Assembly: GCF_016742955.1 (NCBI RefSeq)
Contig: NZ_JABBYC010000002.1
Coordinates: forward strand, 1 to 64,000
Origin: Myceligenerans indicum
GTDB lineage: Bacteria > Actinomycetota > Actinomycetes > Actinomycetales > Cellulomonadaceae
Direction: 5' to 3'
DNA: 64,000 nucleotides
The notes under the pieces were generated by a model. That model was not told the DNA's origin, searched no databases, and was given only the letters and a program-made list of their open reading frames with translations. Position 1 is the stretch's first letter. Each line of letters opens with the position of its first letter. The position numbers and the translations under genes are program-made. Below, piece after piece: positions 52,321 to 61,994 of the stretch.

Positions 52321-53061
52321 GTGTCCAGAACCGGGCAGTCAGGGGTCAGTGTCGTCACCGGAGGCACCGCGGGCGTGGGCCTCGCCCTGGCGCGACAGCT
52401 CGCCGAGCGGGGCGAGCAGGTGGTCGTCTGCGGGCGCGACGCGGGCCGGCTGGCGGCCGCCGACGCCCTCACGGGCATCGAGGCCGTCCGCTGCGACCTG
52501 GCCGTGGAGAGCGACGTCACCGCACTGGCCGATCGGCTCCGCACCAAGGGCGGGATCCGCCTCCTGGTCAACAACGCGGCCGTGCAGTACGAGTACCAGG
52601 TGACCGAACGCTCGCCCGCCGAACTGCTGCGCGACACGACCACGGAGATCGGCGCCAATCTGACCGGACCGGTCACGCTCACCGCCCTGGCCCTGCCCCT
52701 CATGGCGCACGGGGGCACGATCGTCAACATCACCTCGGCCCTCGCCCTGACCCCCAAGCGGTCGGCCCCGGTCTACTGCGCCACCAAGGCCGCGCTGCGC
52801 AACTACACCACGGCGCTGCGCTACCAGCTCGCCGACGACGAGCGGCGCATCCAGGTGACCGAGGCCATGCTGCCTCTGGTCGACACGGCCATGACGGCCG
52901 GGCGGGGCAGCGGGAAGCTCAGCCCGGAACAGACGGCCACCGAGCTGCTGCGCGGACTCGACCGGAACCGTCCGGTCGTGCGCGTCGGCAAGATCCGCGT
53001 CCTGGCGGCCCTGCACCGGCTGTCCCCCGCCCTGGTGGCGCGCCTGCTGCGGGACGGCTGA
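52321..53061 (+). CDS. Short-chain dehydrogenase/reductase (DltE-like)
   Basis: The 246-residue SDR has cofactor motif TGGTAGVG, NNAA (LLVNNAAVQYEY), catalytic Ser in NITSALAL and YxxxK (YCATK). It is NAD(P)-dependent; the DltE-like subgroup has unknown substrates. The GTG at 52321 lies 5 bases after GGGAGGG. It is divergent from TetR and its probable target. Confidence 0.92.
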   Translation: MSRTGQSGVSVVTGGTAGVGLALARQLAERGEQVVVCGRDAGRLAAADALTGIEAVRCDLAVESDVTALADRLRTKGGIRLLVNNAAVQYEYQVTERSPAELLRDTTTEIGANLTGPVTLTALALPLMAHGGTIVNITSALALTPKRSAPVYCATKAALRNYTTALRYQLADDERRIQVTEAMLPLVDTAMTAGRGSGKLSPEQTATELLRGLDRNRPVVRVGKIRVLAALHRLSPALVARLLRDG

Positions 53062-53089
53062 CGAATGCCGGAAATCCCTGGACGACGGA

Positions 53090-53116
53090 CAGGCACTCTC
53101 CAGGTTGGAGTGCTAG
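53090..53116 (+). promoter_or_regulatory. CIRCE element (HrcA operator) before the second hsp20
   Basis: GCACTC (53093-53098)-N9-GAGTGC (53108-53113), with TAG at 53114-53116 extending the right arm, matches the CIRCE consensus core and spacing. It lies 95 bases upstream of the hsp20 start. Confidence 0.88.
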
Positions 53117-53210
53117 AACGGATGGTGTAGCCGGACGGCGGTGAGGACCGCCGTCGAGCGCCGCGGCCCCGGAGCCGCCGGGGCCGCATCGACGTGGGAG
53201 GTGATGCGCG

Positions 53211-53666
53211 ATGGCTACTTATTGGGACCCGTTCCAGGAGATGGACAGGCTGTTCGGCTCGTTCGCGAGCAACGCGCGGCAGGCCGGCGGGCTTCCTATG
53301 GACCTCTTCCGCACGGGCGACCACTACGTCCTGTCCATGGACCTGCCCGGTGTCGACCCGGGCACCATCGACGTCTCGGTCGAGGACCGGACACTCACGA
53401 TCCGCGCCGAGCGCACGCAACGTTCCGGCGACGACGCGCAGTGGCTGGTCCGTGAACGGCCCACGGGCACGTTCGCCAGGCAGCTCACGGTGGGGCGCGG
53501 GCTCGCGCTGGACAGCATCTCCGCCTCGTACTCCGACGGCGTGCTGTCCCTGACCATCCCGGTCAGCGAGGAGGCCAAGCCGCGCAGGATCGAGGTGGCA
53601 CACTCCGCCGACACCACCACGATCGACCAGGGTGCGGCCAAGGGCAGTCACACGATCGAGCCCTGA
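53211..53666 (+). CDS. Small heat-shock protein Hsp20 (second copy)
   Basis: The 151-residue alpha-crystallin chaperone begins MATYWDPFQEMDRLFGSFAS and has the domain at about 34-130 (YVLSMDLPGVDPGTIDVSVE, DGVLSLTIPVS). It has a longer C-terminal tail than the first copy. The ATG follows GGGAGGTGATG. CIRCE before it indicates HrcA repression. A strong hairpin follows. Confidence 0.93.
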   Translation: MATYWDPFQEMDRLFGSFASNARQAGGLPMDLFRTGDHYVLSMDLPGVDPGTIDVSVEDRTLTIRAERTQRSGDDAQWLVRERPTGTFARQLTVGRGLALDSISASYSDGVLSLTIPVSEEAKPRRIEVAHSADTTTIDQGAAKGSHTIEP

Positions 53667-53692
53667 CCGCCGCCGCCGACAGATGGGCGCAC

Positions 53693-53737
53693 GACGTCGT
53701 GGGTGCGTGACCGCGTCGGTCGCGCACCCACGACGTC
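53693..53737. terminator. Long two-sided hairpin terminator
   Basis: A perfect 15-bp stem (53693-53707 with 53723-53737) with a 15-base loop, itself with a 4-bp inner stem (GACC/GGTC). It lies between convergent hsp20 and GH95 genes. Confidence 0.85.
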
Positions 53738-53749
53738 ATCGCCGCCCTC

Positions 53750-56700
53750 CTACATGACCCATTTCTGAGCCAGCGAGGAGTTGCAGGTCCAGAGTTCCAG
53801 TTCCGTTCCCGGGTTGGATGAGCCACCCGGTACGTCGAGGCACTTGCCGCCGACACCCGTGATCGAACCGTCGGCGTTCAGCGTCCACTGCTGGTTCGCC
53901 GAGCCGCTGCACGTCCACAGGATCACCGGCGTCCCGTTGGCGGACGACCCGCCCGACGCGTCCAGGCACAGACCACCACCGGCGGTGATCGGACCACTGG
54001 CGCCGCCCAGCAGCCACCGCTGGTCCGGCCCGCGGTCGCAGTTCTCGATGCGCGCCGCGCCACCGCGGCCCGACGCCGTCATGCAGAGGTTCGACGCCGG
54101 GTTCACCAGGCCGGTCGACCAACGCTGGTTGTCGGTGCCGTGGCAGTCCCACAGCTGCAGCCGCGTGCCGTTCGCCGTCCCCTCGTCGCGGGCATCGAGG
54201 CACTTCCCGCCGATGCCGGTGAGGTAGCCGTCCGGGGTCAGCGTCCACTGCTGGTTGGCACCGGCGTGGCAGTCCCACAGGATCACGGGGGTACCGTTCG
54301 CGGACGACCCGCCCGACGCGTCCATGCACTTGCCGTCGACGCCCACGATCCGGCTGGTGGCCGGGTCGAAGCGCCAGTCCTGCGACGCCGCGCCCACGCA
54401 GTCGGAGATGACGACGTCGGTGCCGCCGGCGCCACTGCCTCCGGCCGTGTCGACGCATCTGCTCGATCCCACGCCGACGATGGGGCCGGACCCGGCCGGT
54501 GCCGCGGACGCGGTGCCGGAGAGCCGGTAGGCATGGCCCTCCGTGGCGATGAAGGTGATCCGGTCACCGCTCACCGTCCCCGGCACGGACTGCCCGGTCG
54601 ACGTGTCGACCAGCGTGTGCGGCCACGGGACCACGCTGCTGCGCACGGTGAGCTCGCCGGACATCGCGGGAGTGACAGTGGCCGTGGTCCCACCGGCAGA
54701 GGTCCAGGACACGTCGACGGTCGCGCCGCCCCTGGCCTTGAGGCCGGTCACCGAGCCGTCGGCCCACACGGAGGGTTTGGCGGGCAGCACGTGGATCTCG
54801 TCGTTCTGGCTCTGCACCAGCATCTCGGTCATACCGGCGGTTGCGCCGAAGTTCCCGTCGATCTGGAACGGCGGGTGGGTGTCGAACAGGTTCGTCAGGG
54901 TGGAGTTGCGCAGCTGTTCGGCCAGCAGCTTGTGCGCGCGGTCGCCGTCGAGCAGGCGTGCCCAGAAGTTGATCTTCCAGGCCTTGCTCCAGCCGGTGCC
55001 TCCGTCGCCGCGGGCGTTCAGCGAGACAGCGGCGGCCTCGCCGAACGCGCCGCCCGCCTGGATCTGGTGACCGGGGTGCAAGGCGTAGAGGTGGGACACG
55101 TGCCGGTGGGTGTCGGTCTGGCTGTCCCGGTCGTCCTTCCACTCCTGCAGCTGACCCCACGAGCCGGCCTGCAGCCCGGGGTCGAGGTCGTCGAGGGCGG
55201 ACTGGATCTGCGCGCGGAGCGTGGGATCCACGCCGAGTTCCGTGGCCGCGTCGATCGTGTCGGTGAACAGGCCGTGGACGATCTGTTGGGCCATCGCGTC
55301 ACCGGAGGTGAAGTCGCCGTGCTCGGGCGAGAAGCTGGGAGTCACGACGAGCTTGCCGTCACGCGGGTCGGTCCGCAGGTTCGCCAGCCAGAACTCGCTG
55401 GCCCCCTTCAGCACCTGGTAGGTGCGATCCAGTTCCTCGGGATCCCCGGTGAACGTCGCGAGGTCGTAGAGCTGGCTCGCCAGCCAGCCGTTGGCCTCCG
55501 GGAACCAGAAGGACTCCGCATAGGTGTGCACGCCGGTGAAGCCGAACGGGTTCGTCTCGTTGTGGACCACCCATCCCGGCGAGTCGAACATCTCCTGGGC
55601 GGTCACCTGCCCCGGGGCCATCATTTGCTCGACGTACCGCAGGTAGGGCTCGGCTGTCTCGGACAGGTTGGTCTGGCCCGCAAGCCAGTAGTTCATCTGC
55701 ACGTTGATGTTGGTGTGGTAGTCCGAGTTCCAGGGCGGCGAGGTCGAGTCGTTCCACACGCCCTGGAGGTTGGCGGGCAGTGACCCCGGCCGGGACGACG
55801 CGATCAGCAGGTAGCGGCCGTACTGGTAGAACAGCGCCTCGAGCGCGCGGTCGTCGGCCGACGAGCCGCCGGTGTAGGCGGCGAGAAGGTCGTCGGTCGG
55901 CTTGTCCGGCATGACCTGGCCGATGTCCAGGGAGACGCGGTCGAACAGAGCCTTGTGGTCGGCGACGTGGTCGGCGCGCAAGGTCTCGTACGACGTCGCG
56001 GACGCGGCGTCGACCGCCGACGTGACGGCCGCGTGCGGATCGGTTCCACGGTAGGTCGGGTAGGTGTCGGCGTAGTCCGTTCCCGCTCCGAGCACGAGCG
56101 TGGCGCTGTCCGCGCCGGTCACCGTCACGGTGTCGCCGTCGCTGGAGACGGCACCACCGTCCGCGAGCACCTGCACCTGGGACTCGAAGACCATCCCGTT
56201 GTCGGCCAGGGTGCCCCGGATCGTCAGGCGGCCGTTCGCCGCCGTCGCGGAGAAGTCCGATCGCGGCGACGAATAGCGCAGGGTGAACGACACCTCGCCG
56301 GGTTGATCCGCACCCAGCCGCCCGACGATCACGTCGCCGGGGTTGCTGGCGAAGTACTCACGGGTGTGGTGGACACCGTTGTGGGTGTAGCTCACCGCCG
56401 CCACGCCCTCGGCGATGTCCAGCTCGCGGCGGTACCCGGAGTACGGCGTCTGGTCCGCCATGTCGAGATGCAGGTCGCCGAACGTCTGGTACGCACCGAA
56501 CGCGGTCTTGGGCTGGCCGAGCTTGCCCACGACCCAGGTCGGACTCGCCGAGCCGTTCTGGTCGATCGCGGCGACGACCTCGTCGATGGCCCCGGGCCGG
56601 GGCGAGGTCCAGTTGCCGAAGTTGTAGCCGGACGCCCCCGGGCCACCGGTCCACAGGGACTTCTCGTTGAACTGCAGCCGCTCCGACGCCACACCCCCGA

Positions 56701-56968
56701 ACACCATCGCTCCCAGCGCACCGTTGCCGATGGGCAGGGCCTGGGTCTCCCAGTCGGTCGCGGGCTCGTCGTACCAGAGCGTGTCGGGGTCGGCGTCCGC
56801 CTGCGCGGCGACCTCGGCGGCCTGCGCGGGCAGCACGACCATCGGGGTGCCGAGCAGAAGGGCCAGTGCTGCCGCGGCCGCGGACCGCCCGGCGCGGCGT
56901 GGTGGCAGGGTGCCCGAGCGGGTGGGGCGTGTGGCGCGCGGGGCGCACGACCGTACTTCGTCAGTCAT
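53750..56968 (-). CDS. Secreted GH95 alpha-L-fucosidase with two ricin-type lectin domains
   Basis: 1072 residues. The signal peptide ends near PAQAA (residue 49). GH95 spans roughly 60-800: [20 protein letters not shown], the NINVQMNYW motif (two Asn that activate water), the general acid Glu in TPSFSPEHG, and [16 protein letters not shown] with the catalytic Asp. C-terminal residues ~810-1072 form two ricin-B trefoils of three QxW repeats each (NQQW, DQRW, AQKW). [16 protein letters not shown] appears twice, in the first and second trefoil. It releases fucose outside the cell. The ATG at 56968 follows CGGAGG. Divergent from the GntR regulator; the fucose operon lies beyond. Confidence 0.93.
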   Translation of the reverse strand: MTDEVRSCAPRATRPTRSGTLPPRRAGRSAAAAALALLLGTPMVVLPAQAAEVAAQADADPDTLWYDEPATDWETQALPIGNGALGAMVFGGVASERLQFNEKSLWTGGPGASGYNFGNWTSPRPGAIDEVVAAIDQNGSASPTWVVGKLGQPKTAFGAYQTFGDLHLDMADQTPYSGYRRELDIAEGVAAVSYTHNGVHHTREYFASNPGDVIVGRLGADQPGEVSFTLRYSSPRSDFSATAANGRLTIRGTLADNGMVFESQVQVLADGGAVSSDGDTVTVTGADSATLVLGAGTDYADTYPTYRGTDPHAAVTSAVDAASATSYETLRADHVADHKALFDRVSLDIGQVMPDKPTDDLLAAYTGGSSADDRALEALFYQYGRYLLIASSRPGSLPANLQGVWNDSTSPPWNSDYHTNINVQMNYWLAGQTNLSETAEPYLRYVEQMMAPGQVTAQEMFDSPGWVVHNETNPFGFTGVHTYAESFWFPEANGWLASQLYDLATFTGDPEELDRTYQVLKGASEFWLANLRTDPRDGKLVVTPSFSPEHGDFTSGDAMAQQIVHGLFTDTIDAATELGVDPTLRAQIQSALDDLDPGLQAGSWGQLQEWKDDRDSQTDTHRHVSHLYALHPGHQIQAGGAFGEAAAVSLNARGDGGTGWSKAWKINFWARLLDGDRAHKLLAEQLRNSTLTNLFDTHPPFQIDGNFGATAGMTEMLVQSQNDEIHVLPAKPSVWADGSVTGLKARGGATVDVSWTSAGGTTATVTPAMSGELTVRSSVVPWPHTLVDTSTGQSVPGTVSGDRITFIATEGHAYRLSGTASAAPAGSGPIVGVGSSRCVDTAGGSGAGGTDVVISDCVGAASQDWRFDPATSRIVGVDGKCMDASGGSSANGTPVILWDCHAGANQQWTLTPDGYLTGIGGKCLDARDEGTANGTRLQLWDCHGTDNQRWSTGLVNPASNLCMTASGRGGAARIENCDRGPDQRWLLGGASGPITAGGGLCLDASGGSSANGTPVILWTCSGSANQQWTLNADGSITGVGGKCLDVPGGSSNPGTELELWTCNSSLAQKWVM

Positions 56969-57079
56969 CTTCGGCCTCCGAGTCAGGGACGTCGTCGTCC
57001 TCGTCACGCCGCCCGTGCACGCGGGCGACGCTCGCAGGCATTCAAGCAACGTGTTCGGAGCTTTGTCAATGAAACACCC

Positions 57080-57195
57080 GATGTCTAAGGTGTTCCGTGA
57101 GCAACTTTCCGCAGACATCTCCCATGATGGGACCGATCAGAGCACTTCTTCCCTCACATAGATCGGATGTCTGGAGGCCAGGTGATCTGATGTCT
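57080..57195. promoter_or_regulatory. GATGTCT repeat array between GH95 and GntR genes
   Basis: GATGTCT occurs at 57080, 57166 and 57189 (plus) and inverted at 57113. The last two are direct repeats (GATCGGATGTCT and GATCTGATGTCT) 23 bases apart, about two helical turns. The gap separates the fucosidase and GntR starts, so the array is a likely operator for both. Confidence 0.6.
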
Positions 57196-57221
57196 CGCGC
57201 GGAAGGAGATACGATCCGACC

Positions 57222-57893
57222 ATGGCCGTCACCGACGAAGCGATCCTGCGCATCAAGGGGATGATCCTGGCGGGCGACCTCGCCCCCGGGGATCGACTCC
57301 CTCCCGAGAAGGAACTGAGTGAGCGGCTCGGACTGTCGCGCTCGTCGTTGCGCGAGGCGGTCAAGGCACTCGACCTGATCCGCGTGCTGGACGTCCGCCG
57401 CGGCGACGGCACGTACGTCACCAGCCTCGAGCCCCGGCTGCTGCTCGAGGCGATGTCGTTCGTCGTCGATCTGCACGACGACCAGTCGGTGCTCGAGATC
57501 TTCGCGGTCCGCCGGATCCTCGAGCCCGCGGCGTCCGCGCTCGCCGCGCGGCACGCCGATGCGGAGGCCCTGACGCGCCTCCGCGGGCTCGTCGCGGGCG
57601 TCGACGACGGCGCCGACGTGGAGAACCTGGTCGATCACGACCTCGAGTTCCATCGGGGCATCGCGGAGGCGACGGGCAACACGTACCTCGCGAGCCTCAT
57701 CGACTCCCTCTCGAGCCACACGGTCCGCGCGCGGATCTGGCGCGGTATCACGCAGGAGAACGCGGTGGACCGCACGCTGCGGGAGCATCACGCGATCCTG
57801 GACGCGATCGCGGCGGGCGACGCCGACCTCGCGTCCGCCCTCACGATCGTGCACGTCTCAGGGGTGGAGCAGTGGCTCCGCGGCGCTCTCTGA
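57222..57893 (+). CDS. GntR (FadR subfamily) regulator of fucose genes
   Basis: The 223-residue protein has winged helix RLPPEKELSERLGLSRSSLR and a helical FCD effector domain (DLEFHRGIAEATGN with a metal-type Asp/His). The ATG at 57222 follows AAGGAG. It lies between the GH95 gene (divergent) and the fucose ABC operon (convergent), so it probably senses L-fucose or a catabolite such as L-fuconate. Targets inferred from position. Confidence 0.9.
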   Translation: MAVTDEAILRIKGMILAGDLAPGDRLPPEKELSERLGLSRSSLREAVKALDLIRVLDVRRGDGTYVTSLEPRLLLEAMSFVVDLHDDQSVLEIFAVRRILEPAASALAARHADAEALTRLRGLVAGVDDGADVENLVDHDLEFHRGIAEATGNTYLASLIDSLSSHTVRARIWRGITQENAVDRTLREHHAILDAIAAGDADLASALTIVHVSGVEQWLRGAL

Positions 57894-57921
57894 GCCGCCG
57901 CGGAGCCCCCGGGTCCGCCTT

Positions 57922-58923
57922 CTACTCGTAGAGCACGGCCTGGATCTCGTCGTCGTCGATGTTCGACGTGTCGTACCAGTAGAAGCCGGTGTCGATGGTC
58001 TCGGGCAGTTCCTTGCCGTCGATCGCCTCCACGGCTGCCTTGACCGTCTCGTAGCCGATGCCGACGGGGTTCTGCGTGATCGCGCCGAGCATGAGACCGT
58101 CGCGGATGGCATCCATCTGCGCCTGGCCGGAGTCGAAGCCTACGACGGCGAGCGTCGCGGGATCGATGCCGAGCTCCTTGACCGCCTGCACGACGCCGAT
58201 CGCCGAGCCCTCGTTCGAGCCGTAGATGCCCTTGAGGTCGGGGTTGGCCGAGAGGATCGCCTTCGCGAGGTCGGCCGACTTGGCCTGGTCACCGCCGCCG
58301 TACTGGATGTCGACGATCTCGATTCCGGGCTCGTTCGCGTCCATGTAGTCGACGAAGCCGTCGCGGCGCTGCTGGCCGGTGACCGAGGTCTGGTCGTGCA
58401 CGACCATCGCGACCTTGCCCTCGTGCCCGACGGCGTCGGCGAGGTGCTCGGCGGCCGCGGCGGCCGCGGCGAGGTTGTCGGTGGCCGCGGTGGTCAGCGG
58501 GATGTCGCTGTCCACTCCCGAGTCGAACGCGATGACCGGAACCCCCTGGTCGTTCGCCTGCTGCAGGAGCGGGCCCGCCGCCTGGCTGTCGAGCGCCGCG
58601 AAGCCGATCGCGGCGGGGCTCTTGTCGAGGGCGGTCTGCAGCATCTGGATCTGCTGCTCGACGTCGGCCTCGGTGTCGGGCCCCTCGAACGTGATCTCGA
58701 CGTCGTACTCGTCGGCCGCCTGCTCGGCCCCGGTCTTCACGGCCTGCCAGAACTGGTGCTGGAAGCCCTTCGAGACGAGCGCGACGTACGGCTTGTCGCC
58801 GCCCGAGGCGGCGGTCTCGCCGCCGGTGTCGCTCGCGCAGCCCGCGAGGGCGAGCGCGGCGACGGCCAGGCCGGCGACGGCGCCGGTGGCGCGCTGGGGG
58901 AACTTCGTGTGCTTGTGGAACAT
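57922..58923 (-). CDS. Ribose-type ABC substrate-binding lipoprotein
   Basis: The 333-residue periplasmic-binding protein (pentose/hexose type) has a lipoprotein signal with lipobox LAGC and body motifs VALVSKGFQHQFWQAVKTGA and VVGFDSGQAQMDAIRDGLML. The ATG at 58923 follows AAGGGTG. It ends the fucose operon, 28 bases convergent with GntR. Presumed ligand L-fucose. Confidence 0.93.
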   Translation of the reverse strand: MFHKHTKFPQRATGAVAGLAVAALALAGCASDTGGETAASGGDKPYVALVSKGFQHQFWQAVKTGAEQAADEYDVEITFEGPDTEADVEQQIQMLQTALDKSPAAIGFAALDSQAAGPLLQQANDQGVPVIAFDSGVDSDIPLTTAATDNLAAAAAAAEHLADAVGHEGKVAMVVHDQTSVTGQQRRDGFVDYMDANEPGIEIVDIQYGGGDQAKSADLAKAILSANPDLKGIYGSNEGSAIGVVQAVKELGIDPATLAVVGFDSGQAQMDAIRDGLMLGAITQNPVGIGYETVKAAVEAIDGKELPETIDTGFYWYDTSNIDDDEIQAVLYE

Positions 58924-59005
58924 GGTCACACCCTTGTGAATCTCGCTGTGTCGTGGATTGATGGGTCTGGATCGGTCGGGTCCGGGCCTCGGGGAGCCCG
59001 GACGT

Positions 59006-60034
59006 CTAGGCCCGCCGGCGTCGCAGCATGTCGAGGTAGACGGCGATGAGGATCACGACGCCGACCGCGACGGACTGCCATTCCTGCGGGACGGAGATGA
59101 TGCGCAGGCCGTTCGTCAGCGTGGCCATGATGAGCGCGCCGATGACGGTGCCGACGATGGACCCCTTGCCGCCCTGCAGCGACGTGCCACCGATGACGAC
59201 CGCGGCGATCGCCTCCAGTTCGAGGCCCATCCCTCCTGTCGGCTGCGCCGAGGAGAGGCGGGAGGCGGAGAGCACGCCTGCGAGCCCGACGAACAGGCCC
59301 GACAGCGTGTAGATGGTGAGCTTCCAGCGCCGCACGTTGACGCCCGAGAGCGCCGTGGCGGCCTCGTTCGAGCCGATCGAGAACGCGTAGCGGCCCACGA
59401 TGGTCCTGGACAGGAGCAGCGCGGCGGCGACGATCATGACGACGAAGATCGCCACGCCCATCGGGAAGCGCAGGCCCGGGACGATCGACAGGTTCATGAT
59501 GTCCTGGAACTCGGGGGTGTCGTTGAAGTAGATCGGCTTCGTGCCCGAGATGACGAGCGACAGGCCCGCGGCGATGAGCATCATCCCGAGCGTCGCGATG
59601 AACGGCGGGATGCCGAGCACCGAGACGTTGACACCGTTGATGAGGCCGAGCAGGGCGCCGAACAGGACGGTCGCCGCGACGCCCGCCCACAGGGGCCACC
59701 CCCAGTAGGTGAGGAACACCCCGGCCATCACGCCGCAGAACACCATGCCCGTGCCGATGGACAGGTCGATGCCACCGGTGATGATCACGAACGTCGTGCC
59801 GAGGGCCAGGATGCCGGTCACCGTCGCCGCGGTCAGGATCGAGACGAGGTTGTTCGCGGTGAAGAAGTGCGAGCTCGCGAACGAGAAGAAGACGACGATG
59901 ACGATGAGGCTGGCGGCCGCGAGCAGCTGTTGCAGCGACCCGCGCAGGCGGGCGAAACGCGCGGGGCCGGCATCGAGCGCGGAACCGGCCGCGGCGGAGC
60001 CGTTCTCGCTGGTCGTCAGGCTGGTGGGGCTCAT
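59006..60034 (-). CDS. Ribose-type ABC transporter permease
   Basis: The 342-residue RbsC-like permease has about ten segments and the motifs VIITGGIDLSIGTGMVFCGV and GGTSLQGGKGSIVGTVIGAL. The ATG at 60034 overlaps the ATPase stop (ATGA). Forms the channel for the adjacent binding protein. Confidence 0.94.
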   Translation of the reverse strand: MSPTSLTTSENGSAAAGSALDAGPARFARLRGSLQQLLAAASLIVIVVFFSFASSHFFTANNLVSILTAATVTGILALGTTFVIITGGIDLSIGTGMVFCGVMAGVFLTYWGWPLWAGVAATVLFGALLGLINGVNVSVLGIPPFIATLGMMLIAAGLSLVISGTKPIYFNDTPEFQDIMNLSIVPGLRFPMGVAIFVVMIVAAALLLSRTIVGRYAFSIGSNEAATALSGVNVRRWKLTIYTLSGLFVGLAGVLSASRLSSAQPTGGMGLELEAIAAVVIGGTSLQGGKGSIVGTVIGALIMATLTNGLRIISVPQEWQSVAVGVVILIAVYLDMLRRRRA

Positions 60035-61557
60035 AGCAGGGTTCCTTCGGCGCTGAAGCGGGTGGCGTGGTCCATGACGATCTCCTGGGTGGCGTCGGCG
60101 TTGTCGAGCACGGCGGTGAGTCGTCCCTCCGCCATGACCGCGATCCGGTTCGCGAGGCGGAGCACCTCGGGCAGCTCGGAGGAGATCATGACGACCGCCT
60201 TGCCCTGGTCGGCGAGCTCGCGCAGCAGCACGTAGATCTCCTCCTTCGCGCCGACGTCGATCCCGCGCGTCGGCTCGTCGAAGATCAGCACGTCGCAGTC
60301 CTTCGCGAGCCACTTGGCGATGACGACCTTCTGCTGGTTCCCGCCGGACAGGTTGCGCACGAGCTGCCCGGTGGACGGGGTCTTGATCCGCAGCTTCCGC
60401 ACGTACTCCTGGCCGGTGGCTTCGATGCGCCCGCCGCGCACGAAGCCGAGCGCGCCGACGTAGTCCCTGAGGGAGGCGAGCACGACGTTCTCGCGGACGC
60501 TACGTTCCAGGAGCACGCCGAGATGCTTGCGGTCCTCCGAGAGATAGCCGATGCCCAGGCGCGCGGCGTCCGCGGGGTTCCGGATGTCCGCCTCACGCCC
60601 GTGCACCGTGATGACTCCCGACTCGCGCCGGTCCGCACCGACGATCGCGCGCGCGACCTCGGTGCGTCCCGCGCCCATCAGGCCGGCGAACCCGAGGATC
60701 TCGCCGGCGTGCACGTCGAAGCCGACGTCACGCAGCAGGTGTTTCGTCGACAGGCCCCGCACGGAGAGGACGGGTTCCGCGCCGGACGGGACCGGCGCGG
60801 GCCGTTGCTCGCCGCCCAGTTCGCGGCCGACCATCAGCGAGATCACCTCGCGCTGGTCGGTCGCCGCCGTGTCGAGCGTGTCGATGTAGCGGCCGTCGCG
60901 CAGCACGGTGATGCGGTCGGAGATCCGGGAGAGCTCCTCCATGCGGTGGGAGATGTAGATCACGCCCGTCTCGGGCGACCGGAACCGGTCGATGAGCTCG
61001 AACAGCACGTCGACCTCGGCGTCGTTGAGCGCCGCCGTCGGCTCGTCCATGATCAGGACCTTCGCGTCGAACGAGAGCGCCTTCGCGATCTCCACCATCT
61101 GCTGGCGGGCGACGGTCAGGCGGGAGACGGGCTCGGCCGGGTCGAGGGCGAGGCCCAGATGGTCGAACAGGTCACGGGCGCGCCGGTTGAGAGCGCGGTC
61201 GTCCAGGAACACACCGGCCGACCGCCGCTCACGGCCGATGAAGATGTTCTGCGCGACCGTGAGGTCGGGCATCAGGTTGAACTCCTGGTGGATGATGCTG
61301 ATGCCCAGCTCCTGCGCGTGGCGCGGCCCCTCGATCGCGAGCTCGCGGCCGTTCAGGCGGAACGTGCCGGCGTCGGGCGTGTGGATGCCGGCCAGGAGCT
61401 TCATGAGGGTGGACTTGCCGGCGCCGTTCTCACCGACGAGCGCGAGGACCTCGCCGTGGCGCAGGTCCAGCCGCACGTCGTCGAGCGCCTGCACACCCGG
61501 GAAACCCTTGCTCACGCCGTCGAGCTCGAGCAGCGGCGTGGCGGCCACGGCGCTCAT
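60031..61557 (-). CDS. Ribose-type ABC transporter ATPase (two NBDs)
   Basis: The 508-residue RbsA/MglA-like protein has the first Walker A GENGAGKST at about residue 40, first Walker B VLIMDEPTAALN, and the second half with a degenerate P-loop (GLMGAGRTEVAR) and signature LSGGNQQKV, which is usual in this class. It is coupled at both ends (ATGA) to the permease and fucU genes. Confidence 0.94.
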   Translation of the reverse strand: MSAVAATPLLELDGVSKGFPGVQALDDVRLDLRHGEVLALVGENGAGKSTLMKLLAGIHTPDAGTFRLNGRELAIEGPRHAQELGISIIHQEFNLMPDLTVAQNIFIGRERRSAGVFLDDRALNRRARDLFDHLGLALDPAEPVSRLTVARQQMVEIAKALSFDAKVLIMDEPTAALNDAEVDVLFELIDRFRSPETGVIYISHRMEELSRISDRITVLRDGRYIDTLDTAATDQREVISLMVGRELGGEQRPAPVPSGAEPVLSVRGLSTKHLLRDVGFDVHAGEILGFAGLMGAGRTEVARAIVGADRRESGVITVHGREADIRNPADAARLGIGYLSEDRKHLGVLLERSVRENVVLASLRDYVGALGFVRGGRIEATGQEYVRKLRIKTPSTGQLVRNLSGGNQQKVVIAKWLAKDCDVLIFDEPTRGIDVGAKEEIYVLLRELADQGKAVVMISSELPEVLRLANRIAVMAEGRLTAVLDNADATQEIVMDHATRFSAEGTLL

Positions 61558-61994
61558 CGCGCGGCCTCCCGCGGCGTGTACTCGTTCACCACGCCCTTGC
61601 GGAGGATCAGGTTCCCGTAGGGGCGCAGCTCGCCCGTGCGGACGACGAGCCCGGCGCGGGCCGCCCGCTCGTAGAACGCGTGGCGTTCGAGTTCGCCGAT
61701 ACGCTCGACCGTGGCTTCGGCGGCGGCCACCAGGTCCCTCTGCACCGGGGTCGTCTCGCCGCCCTCGGCGGCCATCAGCAGCACCGACTCGCCGTCGTAG
61801 CCGTCCAGCGGGACGACGGTGCGGATCGCGGCGACGACGTCGGCGGCCGCAAGGCCGGGTGTCTCGACGAGGTTCCGGGCGAGCCGCCTGGACGGGAAGT
61901 TCGCGTCGGCCACGACCAGTTCGTCGCCGTGCCCGAGGTGGTCGAGCGCGGCGAGGAGATCGCCGACGAGGACCGGGGAGATTCCGCTCAGCAC
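61554..61994 (-). CDS. fucU: L-fucose mutarotase (RbsD/FucU family)
   Basis: The 146-residue RbsD/FucU fold interconverts sugar anomers. It has MLSGISPVLVGDLLAALDHL, GHGDELVVADANFPS and ELRPYGNLILRKGVV (catalytic Tyr). GTG at 61994 with AAGGAAGAG upstream is the start. It overlaps the lactonase stop by 7 bases. Operon context favours fucose over ribose. Confidence 0.92.
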   Translation of the reverse strand: MLSGISPVLVGDLLAALDHLGHGDELVVADANFPSRRLARNLVETPGLAAADVVAAIRTVVPLDGYDGESVLLMAAEGGETTPVQRDLVAAAEATVERIGELERHAFYERAARAGLVVRTGELRPYGNLILRKGVVNEYTPREAAR

